Positions 17,610 to 27,326 of a stretch of DNA of 64,000 nt are shown one piece after another. The DNA is from RPQK01 sp041946865. Lineage in GTDB: Bacteria > Acidobacteriota > UBA6911 > RPQK01. Under the pieces are notes generated by a model. The model was not told the DNA's origin. It ran no database searches and saw only the letters and a program-made list of their open reading frames with translations. Location of the stretch: NCBI GenBank assembly GCA_041946865.1, contig JBHGBF010000028.1, positions 1 to 64,000 on the forward strand, read 5' to 3'. How positions within the stretch are numbered: the first letter of the stretch is position 1; each line of letters starts with the position of its first letter. The translations under genes and the position numbers were made by a program.

Positions 17610-19052
17610 TCAATGAATGCCGCTGCCGCCGCTCAATTCCTTGGCCAGAGCGCCGACAACGGCTTTGGCATCCCCAAACAACATGAACGTTTTGTCGGCA
17701 TAATACAGCTCGTTCTCGATGCCGGCAAATCCGGGATTCATCGTCCGTTTGATGGCAAAACACGTGCGGGCCTTGTCCGCGTCGATAATCGGCATCCCGT
17801 ATATCGGGCTGCCCTTGTCGTGCCTTGCCGCCGGATTGACGACATCGTTTGCGCCGATCACGAGCGCAACGTCCGCTTCCGGCATCTCCGGGTTTATCGA
17901 ATCCATCTCGATCAGCTTATCGTACGGGATTTCCGCTTCGGCCAAAAGCACATTCATGTGCCCGGGCATGCGCCCGGCCACCGGATGGATCGCGAATTTG
18001 ACGTCAATGCCACGCCTGGTCAGCTGATCGAACAGCTCCCTGACCATGCGTTGGGCCTGGGCAACCGCCATCCCGTAACCCGGGATGATCACTACCAGCT
18101 GGGCCTGTTCGAGAATCTGGGCTGCCCCCTCGATTGTCTCGGTCTTCACGCTCTTCTTTTCGGCAACCGGCCCGGACGCGTGGACTTGCCCGAAGGCGCC
18201 GAAGAGCACGTTTGTGAAAGACCGGTTCATGGCCCGGCACATGATGACCGAAAGGATGAAACCGGAAGAACCGTCCAGGGCGCCGGCCGTAATCAGCAAT
18301 TGATTGTCGAGGACAAAACCCATCGCCACCGCCGAGAGGCCCGCATACGAGTTGAGCAGCGAGATCACGGTCGGCATGTCCGCGCCGCCGATCGGTATGA
18401 TCAAGAGGATCCCGAACAGGAGGGAGAGCGCTATGACGGCGGGGAACAGGATCGACCAGGTCGGGTTGATGACCAGCGCCACCCCGCAGCCTATCGCGAT
18501 AGCAAGCAGCAGAAGGTTGACGACGTTCTGGCCTCGATACGTTACCGGACGTTGCGGGATCCAGGGCAGCTCCTGCAGCTTCCCGGCCGCCATGAGACTT
18601 CCGGTGAAAGTCAGGAAGCCCAGAATGATCTCCGCCGCAATAGCGGTCATGCGAAAGGCAGTCAGTTGTTCAGGGCCCTCCTGGAGCCACAGGTAGTACT
18701 TGGCCGTGCCGACCAGGCCGGCCGCCAGACCGCCGAAAGCGTGGGAAAGGGCCGTTCGCTGGGGAACGGCAGTGAGCGGTACCCAGGAGAGTGGAACACC
18801 GATCACCGTGCCGATGACGACGGCCACGGCGATTGATGTGTAATTGACCACGTCTGGATTAACCAGAGTGCCGATCACGGCAAGGAGCATGCCGCCCACG
18901 CCCGCGATGACACCGTGGCGGGCCGTTTTGGGGTCACTCATCCATTTCAGCGAGAATATGAAAAGCGCCGTCGCGACCAGGTAGGCGAACTGGATCAGGT
19001 ACAAGCTCGTACTGTGCCTGGTCGTAACAAGGAGAATCAAGCTGTCACTCAT
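17610..19052 (-). CDS. pntB: NAD(P) transhydrogenase subunit beta
   Basis: 480 residues. About nine membrane spans (domain II) fill the first two thirds, with GGADMPTVISLLNSYAGLSAVAMGF as a family landmark. The soluble NADP(H)-binding domain III occupies about 300-480: IIPGYGMAVAQAQ, HPVAGRMPGHMNVLLAEA, VIGANDVVNPAA, and the KRTMNPGFAG loop. It couples hydride transfer from NADH to NADP+ to proton entry. Its ATG overlaps the pntAB stop by four bases. Located upstream of the inositol genes, it can balance the NADH those dehydrogenases release. Confidence 0.96.
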   Translation of the reverse strand: MSDSLILLVTTRHSTSLYLIQFAYLVATALFIFSLKWMSDPKTARHGVIAGVGGMLLAVIGTLVNPDVVNYTSIAVAVVIGTVIGVPLSWVPLTAVPQRTALSHAFGGLAAGLVGTAKYYLWLQEGPEQLTAFRMTAIAAEIILGFLTFTGSLMAAGKLQELPWIPQRPVTYRGQNVVNLLLLAIAIGCGVALVINPTWSILFPAVIALSLLFGILLIIPIGGADMPTVISLLNSYAGLSAVAMGFVLDNQLLITAGALDGSSGFILSVIMCRAMNRSFTNVLFGAFGQVHASGPVAEKKSVKTETIEGAAQILEQAQLVVIIPGYGMAVAQAQRMVRELFDQLTRRGIDVKFAIHPVAGRMPGHMNVLLAEAEIPYDKLIEMDSINPEMPEADVALVIGANDVVNPAARHDKGSPIYGMPIIDADKARTCFAIKRTMNPGFAGIENELYYADKTFMLFGDAKAVVGALAKELSGGSGIH

Positions 19053-19420
19053 TGTCGGCCAGGCTCCCTTTTCTTGAACATTTTCAGCATGCGGTCAGTG
19101 ATCAAAAAACCGCTCACGATGTTGGTCACCGACGCCACGACGGCCACCAGCCCGAGCACGTTGATGTAGGTCGGATGCTGGCCGCCGGCCAGGATAATCG
19201 ACCCGACAACCGCAATGGCCGAAATGGCGTTCGTCAGCGACATCAAGGGGGTGTGCAGGAGCCGCGACACTCGCCGGATGACTTCAAACCCGATGAACGT
19301 CGCGAGCATGAATACAAACAGCATCGACATGTAGTCGAAGGTCGGATCCTGGCCGGCCTGCGGTGTCGATGCTGTACCGGTCTGCAGAGTCGCCACGAGC
19401 AGCGGCGGATGAAAAATCAT
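19049..19420 (-). CDS. pntAB: NAD(P) transhydrogenase subunit alpha, membrane part
   Basis: 123-residue membrane fragment of the alpha subunit (domain II, three to four spans), with HTPLMSLTNAISAI and a GQHPTYINVLG loop typical of the family. The alpha subunit is encoded by two genes here, as in Rhodospirillum rubrum, rather than the fused pntA of Escherichia coli. It overlaps pntB by four bases and lies 123 bases downstream of pntAA. Confidence 0.94.
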   Translation of the reverse strand: MIFHPPLLVATLQTGTASTPQAGQDPTFDYMSMLFVFMLATFIGFEVIRRVSRLLHTPLMSLTNAISAIAVVGSIILAGGQHPTYINVLGLVAVVASVTNIVSGFLITDRMLKMFKKREPGRQ

Positions 19421-19543
19421 GATTGTTTCTCCGTTTTTCTACTTTCCATCACATCGGGGAGCGCAGCAACCTGCCTGCCTGTGCGTCGAGAGCACCAATC
19501 TGACCGGCGCCACAAGCAGGCAAGACACCCGCGCCCCCAGGGA

Positions 19544-20695
19544 CTAGGACGCCTTGGCCAGGGCTTCCTTGGTCAGCGCATGACGGACTTCTCCCTCATG
19601 CGTGATTACCGCCTGGCTCAGGATTTCATCGCTCCAGTCACGGTTAAACTGATTGTCCTTCCAGAAGGCCATGACGAAAGCGGTCAGGTTGCGCGAATAG
19701 AGGGTGCTGGCATGGACCGGCATGGTCGAGGGAAGGTTCACGGGCGCAACGATTTTGACCCCGCCCTCGATGACCGTCTCGCCGGGCCGGCTCAGCTCGC
19801 AGTTCCCGCCCCCTTCCGCTGCCAGATCGACAATCAGTGACCCGGGGCGCATACTCCGGACCATTTCGGCGCTGATAAGCCTGGGCGCGATGACACCACG
19901 GATCAGCGCAGTCGTGATGACGACATCGGACACGGCCAACTGCTCGGCCAGCAGCTCCCGCTGCCGGCGGCGGTCGTCTTCGGACAGTTCCCGGGCGTAG
20001 CCGCCCCCGGCGGCTGCGCTTTCCTTGAGCTCAATGCCGACGTACCGGGCGCCGACGCTTTCGATTTGCTCCTTTACCTCCGGCCGCACGTCCGTCGCGG
20101 TGACCGCCGCACCCAGGCGCCTGGCCGTGGCAATAGCCTGCAACCCGGCCACTCCCGCCCCAATGACAAAGACCTTGGCCGCAAACACCGTTCCCGCGGC
20201 GGTCATAAACATGGGGAAGTACTTGGGCAACTCCAGGGCCGCCAGCAGGACACCTTTATATCCCGAAATATTCGCCATCGAGGACAGCGTGTCCATGCCC
20301 TGGGCTCGGGTCGTCCGGGGAATGGCGTCCGTGGCAAAGGCGGTGACCTTACGCGCCAGCAACTGCCGCACGACCTCCAGATGACGGGTGGGCATGAGCG
20401 TTGCTAGAAGCATGCTGCCCGGGCGCATCAGCTCTACCTCGTTGATTCTTGCTGAATCGACCAGGGGCGGTTGCACTTTGAGGACCAGGTCCGCTTCACC
20501 GTAAAGGGTCGCCGCGTCCGGGACCAGCGTCGCTCCGGCACTTGTATACACGTCATTGTTCAGGAAAGCGTTAACGCCCGCATCGCGCTCGATCAGCACT
20601 TCAATCCCGGCGCCGGACAGTTTCTTGCATGATTCCGGGACGAGAGCGACTCGGTTTTCTCCAGGCCAGATCTCTTTCGGCACACCGATTTTCAT
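19544..20695 (-). CDS. pntAA: NAD(P) transhydrogenase subunit alpha, soluble NAD-binding part
   Basis: 383-residue peripheral NAD(H)-binding subunit (domain I), related to alanine dehydrogenase. It opens with MKIGVPKEIWPGENRVALVP and has the RTTRAQGMDTLSSMANISGY catalytic region and the Rossmann motif VIGAGVAGLQAIATARRLGA. GSLIVDLAAEGGGNCE lies near the C-terminus. I chose the ATG at 20695 from family alignment; upstream in-frame sequence is not conserved. It is separated from the upstream MFS gene by 62 bases and may share its transcript. Confidence 0.95.
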   Translation of the reverse strand: MKIGVPKEIWPGENRVALVPESCKKLSGAGIEVLIERDAGVNAFLNNDVYTSAGATLVPDAATLYGEADLVLKVQPPLVDSARINEVELMRPGSMLLATLMPTRHLEVVRQLLARKVTAFATDAIPRTTRAQGMDTLSSMANISGYKGVLLAALELPKYFPMFMTAAGTVFAAKVFVIGAGVAGLQAIATARRLGAAVTATDVRPEVKEQIESVGARYVGIELKESAAAGGGYARELSEDDRRRQRELLAEQLAVSDVVITTALIRGVIAPRLISAEMVRSMRPGSLIVDLAAEGGGNCELSRPGETVIEGGVKIVAPVNLPSTMPVHASTLYSRNLTAFVMAFWKDNQFNRDWSDEILSQAVITHEGEVRHALTKEALAKAS

Positions 20696-20757
20696 AACCT
20701 TCGTTTTTACAGGAAGATACTTTTGTTTGGAAGGATATCCGGGGTCGAAAAGGAAAG

Positions 20758-22032
20758 TCAAATAGAGGGTAAGCGCGCAGCCGGAATCTCTTCCAGTTTT
20801 TCCTGCGGATCAATCCAGAACCAGGCGGCGGCGGCGCCGAGGTAAAGGACGGCCACAGTGTAAAGGGGCGCGTTCCAGGAGTGCCAATGGTCGAGAAGAA
20901 CGCCGACCACGACTGGGCTCAGGGCGCCACCAAGATTCCCAAAGGTATTCATGGCGCCGCTGATAACACCCGCGTTCCGGCGTCCGATGTCGAGGCAGGT
21001 GGCCCAGGCCGGAGCGACTCCGAGAGCCGAGAAACCGGCAGCAACGGCGACTGCGAGCGCGGCTCCAACCGGACCGGGCGCTGTTACCGCCCGCACAATG
21101 GCGACTGCCGCCACGGGAAGGCCGATCAAGCCAGGCAGCCTCCTCCCCAAACGCGGCCCCCATCTGGTCACCAGGGCGTCGCTTACCCACCCTCCGGCCA
21201 GCACTCCGACGGCAATCGAGAGCAACGGCAGGGCCGACAGCCAGCCGACTGCTTTCAGCTCAAATCCGCGGGCGCGATACAGATAGTGGGGAAGCCACGT
21301 CAGGTAGAAATACCAGCCATAGATTGTCCCGCAGTACATCAGGCAGAGCGCCCGCAGGCTGCGGTTGCTCCACAGCCGGCGCCACGGAACGCGGACGTGC
21401 CCGATTTCAGTCGCATGGCTGCCGATGGCCGCCAGCTCGGCTTCGTTCACGGCCGGATGAGCTCCCGGATTGTCCCGGAACCACCAGAACCACCCGACAG
21501 CCCAGATTATCCCTACCGCCCCGAACAGCGGAAAGACAGACCGCCAGCTGATGTATCCGAGAAGCGTCACGACCAGCGGCTGAGTCAGCGAGGCCCCGAG
21601 CAAGCCGGCCATTACGGTCAAGCCGAACGCCCGCCCGCGATCCCGCTCCGAAAGCCAGCGTCCGTAGACCCAGGCCATCGAGGGGTAAGCCCCTGCCTCT
21701 CCCATCCCAAAGAGCATTCGAATCACGAACAACAAAAGAAAATTCCAGGCCATCCCCGTAGCGGCCGTCATTAACGACCAGGCCACCACGATCCGGGTCA
21801 GCATCCAGCGCGCACCGAATCGGTCCACCAACCAGCCGCCGGGCACTTCAAACAAGGCGTATGCCGCCGTGTAAATGCTGAACACATAACCCATCTGCGA
21901 GTCGGACAAGGCAAGCTCCGACTTGATCGCCAGGCTCGCCGTCGAAATGCAGACCCGATCGAGATAGACAATCGCCGAGAGAAGCAGTGTGAGGACCAGA
22001 ACGATGTGGCGGGCTCGCGTCGCCTCAGGCAT
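20758..22032 (-). CDS. MFS transporter, anion:cation symporter (ACS) type
   Basis: 424 residues with twelve predicted spans. The loop 2-3 motif is GGWLVDRFGARWML, and YLDRVCIS in span 1 and FGMGEAGAYPSMAWVYGRWL in spans 4-5 are typical of the ACS family (hexuronate, galactonate, glucarate and similar acids). It lies at the head of a long minus-strand run leading through pnt to the inositol genes. A sugar-acid or polyol-derived substrate is plausible but not shown. Confidence 0.88.
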   Translation of the reverse strand: MPEATRARHIVLVLTLLLSAIVYLDRVCISTASLAIKSELALSDSQMGYVFSIYTAAYALFEVPGGWLVDRFGARWMLTRIVVAWSLMTAATGMAWNFLLLFVIRMLFGMGEAGAYPSMAWVYGRWLSERDRGRAFGLTVMAGLLGASLTQPLVVTLLGYISWRSVFPLFGAVGIIWAVGWFWWFRDNPGAHPAVNEAELAAIGSHATEIGHVRVPWRRLWSNRSLRALCLMYCGTIYGWYFYLTWLPHYLYRARGFELKAVGWLSALPLLSIAVGVLAGGWVSDALVTRWGPRLGRRLPGLIGLPVAAVAIVRAVTAPGPVGAALAVAVAAGFSALGVAPAWATCLDIGRRNAGVISGAMNTFGNLGGALSPVVVGVLLDHWHSWNAPLYTVAVLYLGAAAAWFWIDPQEKLEEIPAARLPSI

Positions 22033-22385
22033 GGCGTGAAGTTATAGCTGAGGTCGTCGCTGACCTGCAAGCACGCCAAGACGTGGCGAAAAAGGGTCCT
22101 CGACCGAGCGGTGTTTTACCGCCCGTTCGCACTCCCCCGCCCTCAGGCGGGTCTCCGCATATTTCTGGACCCCGTTACCTTTTCTCGCCCGTGATTACAG
22201 AGCCGCTTGCGGCTCTTCCTGTAACGCGTTCTAGCCCCGGTTGCGGTTGGCTGCGGGGTTACTGTTACGCGGCTCCGAAATGCGTATAAAGTGCAGGGCA
22301 ACGAGGGGCCGAGGTTTTATCAGGCCGCGAGGCGACAGAGGCGCCGGCGCTTGCGGCTCGGTGACCACGTCACTACAATCGGCCC
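22033..22385. other. intergenic region between divergent MFS and GH116 genes
   Basis: No gene is seen in these 353 bases. The clearest structure is a hairpin, AGAGCCGC-TT-GCGGCTCT (22199-22216), without a T-run. A TATAAAG lies at about 22284-22290 but no -35 is suitably placed. Promoters for both flanking genes must lie here. Confidence 0.4.
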
Positions 22386-24953
22386 ATGAGATTCGTCAGG
22401 CGGGATTTTCTCAAGATTTCAGGAGCGGTGCCGGGCTCTTGTCTCTTGAGTTCGGGCGCAGCACAACTCCGGGAACAGGCGGGAAAGCGACCGTTCAACG
22501 CGCCGTACCGGGACCTCCATCTGAACCGGGTGGCTTTTCCCATCGGCGGAATAGGCGCAGGGATGCTTTGTCTGGAGGGAACCGGGGCATTCTCGCACTT
22601 CAGCCTCCGTAACAAACCCGACATCTTTAACGAGCCGTGCACTTTCGCGGCGGTCTCGGTCAAGGGACTCGAAAACGGCGTCAAGGTTCTGGAGGGTCCG
22701 GTGCCCGACTGGAAGATTTTCGGAATGCGCGGCACGGGCAACGGCGCCGGCGGAACCAGCTACGGCTTTCCCCGGTTCAAACAGGCCGAATTCGAGGTTC
22801 GATTCCCCTTCGCCCGTGTGAGCCTCCAGGATCCCGACGTCCCGCTCGTCATTCAACTGACCGGATGGAGTCCATTCATCCCCGGAGATGCCGACAGCTC
22901 AAGCCTCCCGGTCGGCGGCTTCGAGTACGAATTCGAGAACACGGCAGGCCGCGACTTGTCTCTGCTCTTCTCGTACAACGCCAAGAACTTCATGGCCGTG
23001 GGGAAGACGGGAAACTCGATCCGCGCTTTCCCGCGAGGTTTCATTCTGGCGCAGGCCGGCGGCAAGGAGAAGCCCCAGGAGCAGGGCGAATTCGCCGCTT
23101 TTGTGGCTGAGCAGGCGGCGGTAGTCGACCACTGCTGGTTTCGCGGCGGCTGGTGGGACTCCGTGACCATGGTGTGGAAGACGATCCTCGAGCGTCAGCC
23201 CGTCTCTCGGCCCCCAGTAGAGGAGAAGGCGCCCGGCGCCTCGATCTTCGTGCCCTTTGATCTTCGAGCCGGTGAGAAGAAGACCATCCGCCTGATGTTC
23301 GCCTGGTTCGTACCGCAAACCGATCTCCGTTACGGGGAAGACCCGGAGGGTACCCCGGAGCCGAAAGGATGCGAGGGTGGCTCCCCCTGCTGCCCCGAAC
23401 GGAAGTTCGACGTCCCCTGGTATGCCGGCCGGTTTGCCGGCATTGCGAAGGTGGCCGAGTACTGGCGCGACCACTACGATCAGCTCCGAGCCGGAAGCGC
23501 CCTCTTCCGCGACACTTTCTACGACACGACGCTGCCGCCCGAAGTCGTGGAGGCGATCGCCGCCAACCTCACGATCCTGAAATCCCCGACGGTACGGCGA
23601 CAATGCGACGGCCGGCTTTGGTGCTTTGAGGGCTGCGGTGACGACTGGGGCTGCTGCCATGGCTCCTGCACGCACGTCTGGAATTACGCCCAGGCCGTTC
23701 CCCACCTGTTTCCCGAACTGGAAAGAAGCCTTCGCCAGTCGGAGTTCGGCGAGAGCCAGGACAAACGCGGGCACCAGACCTTCCGGACCGCCCTCCCCAT
23801 CCGACCGACCACGCACAGCTTTCACGCCGCTGCCGACGGCCAGCTCGGCGGCATAATGAAAGTACACCGGGAATGGCGGATCTCCGGAGACGCGGAGTGG
23901 CTGAGAGACCTCTGGCCGCGCGTCAAGAAGAGCCTTGACTACTGCATTGAAACCTGGGATCCGGGCCACAAAGGGGTTGTCGAGGAGCCCCACCATAACA
24001 CCTACGATATCGAGTTCTGGGGACCGGACGGCATGTGCACAAGCTTCTACCTGGGAGCGCTCACGGCCGCCATACGCATGGGAAGCGCCCTCGGCGAAGA
24101 TACCACTCGCTATGCGCAACTGCTCGAAAAAGGCCGAGCCTTCATGGAACAGAGCCTTTTTGACGGCGAGTATTTCATCCAGCAGATCAAGTGGCAGGGG
24201 CTGAAAGCCAAGGATCCGGTAGAGGCCTCGAAGGGCGCCTGGAATTCCGACTACTCGCCCGAGGCCATCGAACTGCTGCAGAAAGAAGGGCCTAAATACC
24301 AGTACGGGAGGGGTTGCCTGTCGGACGGCGTCCTGGGCTTCTGGCTGGCCGAAATGTGCGGCCTGGGCAGGATCGTCAACCAGGATCAGCTGCGCAGGAA
24401 TCTGAAGGCCATCTATCGCTATAACTTGAAGAAAGACTTGAGCGACCATTCCAACCCTCAACGTCCCTCCTATGCGATCGGCCGCGAAGGCGGACTCTTG
24501 CTCTGCACCTGGCCGAAGGGCGGGCAGCTGTCTCTGCCGTTCGTGTACAGCAACGAGGTCTGGACGGGCATCGAGTACCAGGTCGCTTCTCACCTGATGC
24601 TCGAAGGCATGCCTGAGGAAGGGCTCGATATCGTCAGGACCTGTCGCGAGCGGTATGACGGAGTCATCCGCAACCCCTTTGACGAGTACGAATGCGGACA
24701 CTGGTATGCGCGCGCCTTGTCGAGTTACGGGCTGATCCAAGGCTTGACCGGCGTTCGTTACGATGCCGTGGATCAGACGTTGTACATCGATTCGCGCGTC
24801 GGGAACGATTTCCGCGCATTTCTCGCGACCGCCTTTGGCTTTGGGACTGTCGGCCTGAAGAACGGACGCCCGTTCGTGCAAATGAAATCAGGCCGGCTCG
24901 AGGTCAAGAAATGCGTCGTGTCGGGGAAGGAAACGGAGCTCGAACGGGGTTGA
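22386..24953 (+). CDS. GH116 family glucosylceramidase-like glycosidase, Tat-exported
   Basis: 855 residues. A Tat signal (VRRDFLKISG, residues 4-13) predicts export. The N-terminal β-domain (about 40-340, RVAFPIGGIGAGM) and C-terminal (α/α)6 barrel (about 380-830) are the plan of GBA2-type non-lysosomal glucosylceramidases. The FEG...CTHVWNYAQ region carries the probable nucleophile Glu, and HHNTYDIEFWGPDGMC the probable acid/base Asp. Family members cleave β-glucosides, some also β-xylosides and N-acetylglucosaminides. A Cys-rich insert (CEGGSPCCP) precedes the barrel. It stands alone, so its natural substrate is not indicated by neighbours. Confidence 0.88.
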   Translation: MRFVRRDFLKISGAVPGSCLLSSGAAQLREQAGKRPFNAPYRDLHLNRVAFPIGGIGAGMLCLEGTGAFSHFSLRNKPDIFNEPCTFAAVSVKGLENGVKVLEGPVPDWKIFGMRGTGNGAGGTSYGFPRFKQAEFEVRFPFARVSLQDPDVPLVIQLTGWSPFIPGDADSSSLPVGGFEYEFENTAGRDLSLLFSYNAKNFMAVGKTGNSIRAFPRGFILAQAGGKEKPQEQGEFAAFVAEQAAVVDHCWFRGGWWDSVTMVWKTILERQPVSRPPVEEKAPGASIFVPFDLRAGEKKTIRLMFAWFVPQTDLRYGEDPEGTPEPKGCEGGSPCCPERKFDVPWYAGRFAGIAKVAEYWRDHYDQLRAGSALFRDTFYDTTLPPEVVEAIAANLTILKSPTVRRQCDGRLWCFEGCGDDWGCCHGSCTHVWNYAQAVPHLFPELERSLRQSEFGESQDKRGHQTFRTALPIRPTTHSFHAAADGQLGGIMKVHREWRISGDAEWLRDLWPRVKKSLDYCIETWDPGHKGVVEEPHHNTYDIEFWGPDGMCTSFYLGALTAAIRMGSALGEDTTRYAQLLEKGRAFMEQSLFDGEYFIQQIKWQGLKAKDPVEASKGAWNSDYSPEAIELLQKEGPKYQYGRGCLSDGVLGFWLAEMCGLGRIVNQDQLRRNLKAIYRYNLKKDLSDHSNPQRPSYAIGREGGLLLCTWPKGGQLSLPFVYSNEVWTGIEYQVASHLMLEGMPEEGLDIVRTCRERYDGVIRNPFDEYECGHWYARALSSYGLIQGLTGVRYDAVDQTLYIDSRVGNDFRAFLATAFGFGTVGLKNGRPFVQMKSGRLEVKKCVVSGKETELERG

Positions 24954-25169
24954 GGGCGAGGCCCGAAAGAGCCGCGCCGGAGTTACCTTAGTCCGAATTT
25001 GCCCCTGGAGATACTCGTCACACGGAGTCGAGCCGCCGGACTCCAGCGTGGTTCTGTGTACCGGCCCTTCGCGAAAAGCTCGTGATGGTCCCCCCGTTTG
25101 AGGTGCACCCGAAGACATGCCAGAATGGAGCAAAGCTTCCCAAGCTCTCAACTTCCCCAGGAGAGATTC

Positions 25170-27245
25170 ATGGGTTACAGGAGTTCATATCGTACCCTCT
25201 CGCTCGCCGTCCTCTCGGTTCTTCTCGTCGGGTTCTCCACAGAGGCCATCAAACAGTTGAATCGTCCAAGCTTCTCGAAGGTCGACTTTCTGACTCGCGA
25301 GCAGGTGGCCTTTGTCCGCCCCGGCCTCCAGTTGACCGTGCAGGACGTGTCTGTCAACAACCGGACCGTTGCGGTGGTTTACCGAATCACTGACCCTCAG
25401 AGTTTGCCGCTTGATCGGCTGGGCGTCTTCACGCCCGGCGCCGTCAGCACCAACTTCGTTCTGGCCTATCTGCCACCCGAGCCGGCAGGAGTCCCCGACT
25501 ATCAAGCCCTGACGCTTCGGCAGGTGACAAGTCCCCTGACCAACGTCACGACCCAGCAGCCGGGCACAGACCAGGGAGGGACGACCGAGGAGATAGAGCG
25601 GGGCACGTACCGGTACACCTTCAGGACCCAGCTTCCGGCGGAATTAGATCCGAGCGGCACTTATTCCGTCGGCATTTATGCGACCCGGGATCTGGCGGAA
25701 TTTGATCTCGGTCCGTTTCACGCCAACCTGGTGGTGAACTTCAACCCGGCCAGCGGACAGCCGCAGACAGTTCACGATGTCGTGAGCAACGCCGCCTGCC
25801 GTCAATGCCATGATCCTTCCATCCCCGACGCGGCGGTGGAAGCTCACGGTGGCGCCAGGCAGAAGATTGAGTTGTGCGTCCTCTGTCATACCCCGCAGCT
25901 GTTGGACCCGGACACCGGCCAGCCCCTCGACATGAAGATCATGACTCACAAGATCCACATGGGAGAGCAGCTGCCTAGCGTGCAGGCGGGGCGGCCGTAC
26001 CAGATCATCGGCTTTCAGCAGCGGACCATCGACTTTTCGCACGTGGTTTTCCCGCAGAGCATCATGAATTGCCAGACCTGCCACGGCGCCGGCCAAGAGG
26101 CGAACGAGCCGGGCGCTCCGGTGCAGCAGGAGGCGTTCCTGCTGCAGCCCGGCATGGAGGCTTGCGGGTCCTGCCACGACGACGTCAACTTCGCGACAGG
26201 CGAGAGCCATCACGGCATCCAGGTCACGTCAAATGCCCAGTGCCAGACCTGCCATCAGCCTTTTGGAGAGCACGAATTCGACGCTTCGATTCAGGGGGCG
26301 CACACTGTGGTGGCCGCATCCCAGCAACTCGAGGGGATCAACATCCAGATTCTGGACGTAACCAGTTCCGGTCCCGGACAGAACCCATCGGTCCTGTTCA
26401 GCATGAAAAACCGTGCCGGCCAGGTGATTACTCCGAGCACGCTCAGTTTCTTCAACCTGCTGATCGCCGGCCCCACGACCGACTACACCACGCTTATCAG
26501 CGAACCGGCTGCGACCGACTCAGTCGCCGCCGGCGAGAACTTCCGGTACACCTTCAAGGCGCCGATACCCGCCAATGCAGCCGGAACGTTCGCCGTGGGC
26601 GCCGAGGCCTATCGGAACCTCATGATCGACACGGGCGAACCGGAGTTGGCGCAGGTTCGCGAGACGGCTGAAAACCCTGTCAAGTATTTCGCGGTGACCG
26701 GCGAGGTTCAGCCAAGGCGAGTGGTCGTGACTGATGAACTGTGCGAATCCTGTCATGAAAACCTGGCAATACACGGCGGGATCCGCCATAACGCCACCGA
26801 GTACTGCCAGTTCTGCCACAATCCGACGGCCACTGACGCTTCCCAGCGCCCGGCCGAACAGAATCCGCCGCAATCCATCGACCTGAAATTCCTGGTTCAC
26901 AGGATCCACCGCGGAGAGCAACTGACCCGCGATTTCACAGTTTTCGGATTTGGTCGCCGGCCGATTAGCTTCAATGAGGTTCTCTTTCCGGGCGATCTGA
27001 GACTGTGCGCCAGTTGCCACGTGGACCAGACCTATCAGGTGCCGTCGATGGGCGTGGTGGCGACAACCGCGCCCAGGGAGTTTTACAGTCCGATTCCTCC
27101 CAACTCCTCGGCCTGCCTGGGCTGTCACGACACTCTGGACGCGGCCGCTCACACTTTCGTCAACACTTCGCAGTTCGGAGAATCGTGCGGCGCCTGCCAC
27201 GGCCCGCAAGGGGAATTTGCAGTGGATAAGGAACACGCGCGGTAG
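25170..27245 (+). CDS. decahaem c-type cytochrome, OmcA/MtrC family
   Basis: 691 residues with a signal peptide (about 1-25) and no lipobox Cys. It contains exactly ten CxxCH sites in two groups: five between about 215 and 375 (CRQCH, CVLCH, CQTCH, CGSCH, CQTCH) and five between about 525 and 680 (CESCH, CQFCH, CASCH, CLGCH, CGACH). Each group follows a β-rich domain. This two-pentahaem arrangement is that of the OmcA/MtrC outer-surface electron conduits. The ATG at 25170 has AGGAG upstream. No MtrB-like porin or MtrA-like periplasmic cytochrome lies nearby, so how it is exported and wired is open. Confidence 0.9.
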   Translation: MGYRSSYRTLSLAVLSVLLVGFSTEAIKQLNRPSFSKVDFLTREQVAFVRPGLQLTVQDVSVNNRTVAVVYRITDPQSLPLDRLGVFTPGAVSTNFVLAYLPPEPAGVPDYQALTLRQVTSPLTNVTTQQPGTDQGGTTEEIERGTYRYTFRTQLPAELDPSGTYSVGIYATRDLAEFDLGPFHANLVVNFNPASGQPQTVHDVVSNAACRQCHDPSIPDAAVEAHGGARQKIELCVLCHTPQLLDPDTGQPLDMKIMTHKIHMGEQLPSVQAGRPYQIIGFQQRTIDFSHVVFPQSIMNCQTCHGAGQEANEPGAPVQQEAFLLQPGMEACGSCHDDVNFATGESHHGIQVTSNAQCQTCHQPFGEHEFDASIQGAHTVVAASQQLEGINIQILDVTSSGPGQNPSVLFSMKNRAGQVITPSTLSFFNLLIAGPTTDYTTLISEPAATDSVAAGENFRYTFKAPIPANAAGTFAVGAEAYRNLMIDTGEPELAQVRETAENPVKYFAVTGEVQPRRVVVTDELCESCHENLAIHGGIRHNATEYCQFCHNPTATDASQRPAEQNPPQSIDLKFLVHRIHRGEQLTRDFTVFGFGRRPISFNEVLFPGDLRLCASCHVDQTYQVPSMGVVATTAPREFYSPIPPNSSACLGCHDTLDAAAHTFVNTSQFGESCGACHGPQGEFAVDKEHAR

Positions 27246-27269
27246 ACCTGCGGATCAACGCGGACGTCA

Positions 27270-27306
27270 CGCCGATAGCGTCCGAATCAGCTCGGGGCTA
27301 TCGGCG
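27270..27306. terminator. strong bidirectional hairpin between convergent genes
   Basis: CGCCGATAGC (27270-27279) and GCTATCGGCG (27297-27306) form a perfect 10-bp stem. A second small stem (CCGA/TCGG) lies inside the loop. It sits midway between the stops of the decahaem cytochrome and the convergent M1-like gene, so it probably ends both transcripts. There is no T-run, so Rho-independent action is uncertain. Confidence 0.6.
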
Positions 27307-27326
27307 GGAGGTCCGGGTCCGCGGGT

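Noticed and set aside
22199..22216. Hairpin AGAGCCGC-TT-GCGGCTCT as a terminator
   Set aside because: It lies between divergent genes, so there is no transcript to end, and there is no T-run. It is noted only as structure.
22899..24881. A 660-codon open frame antisense to the GH116 gene
   Set aside because: It mirrors the codon pattern of the GH116 gene, has no recognisable domain and no ribosome-binding site; long antisense frames are expected at this GC content.
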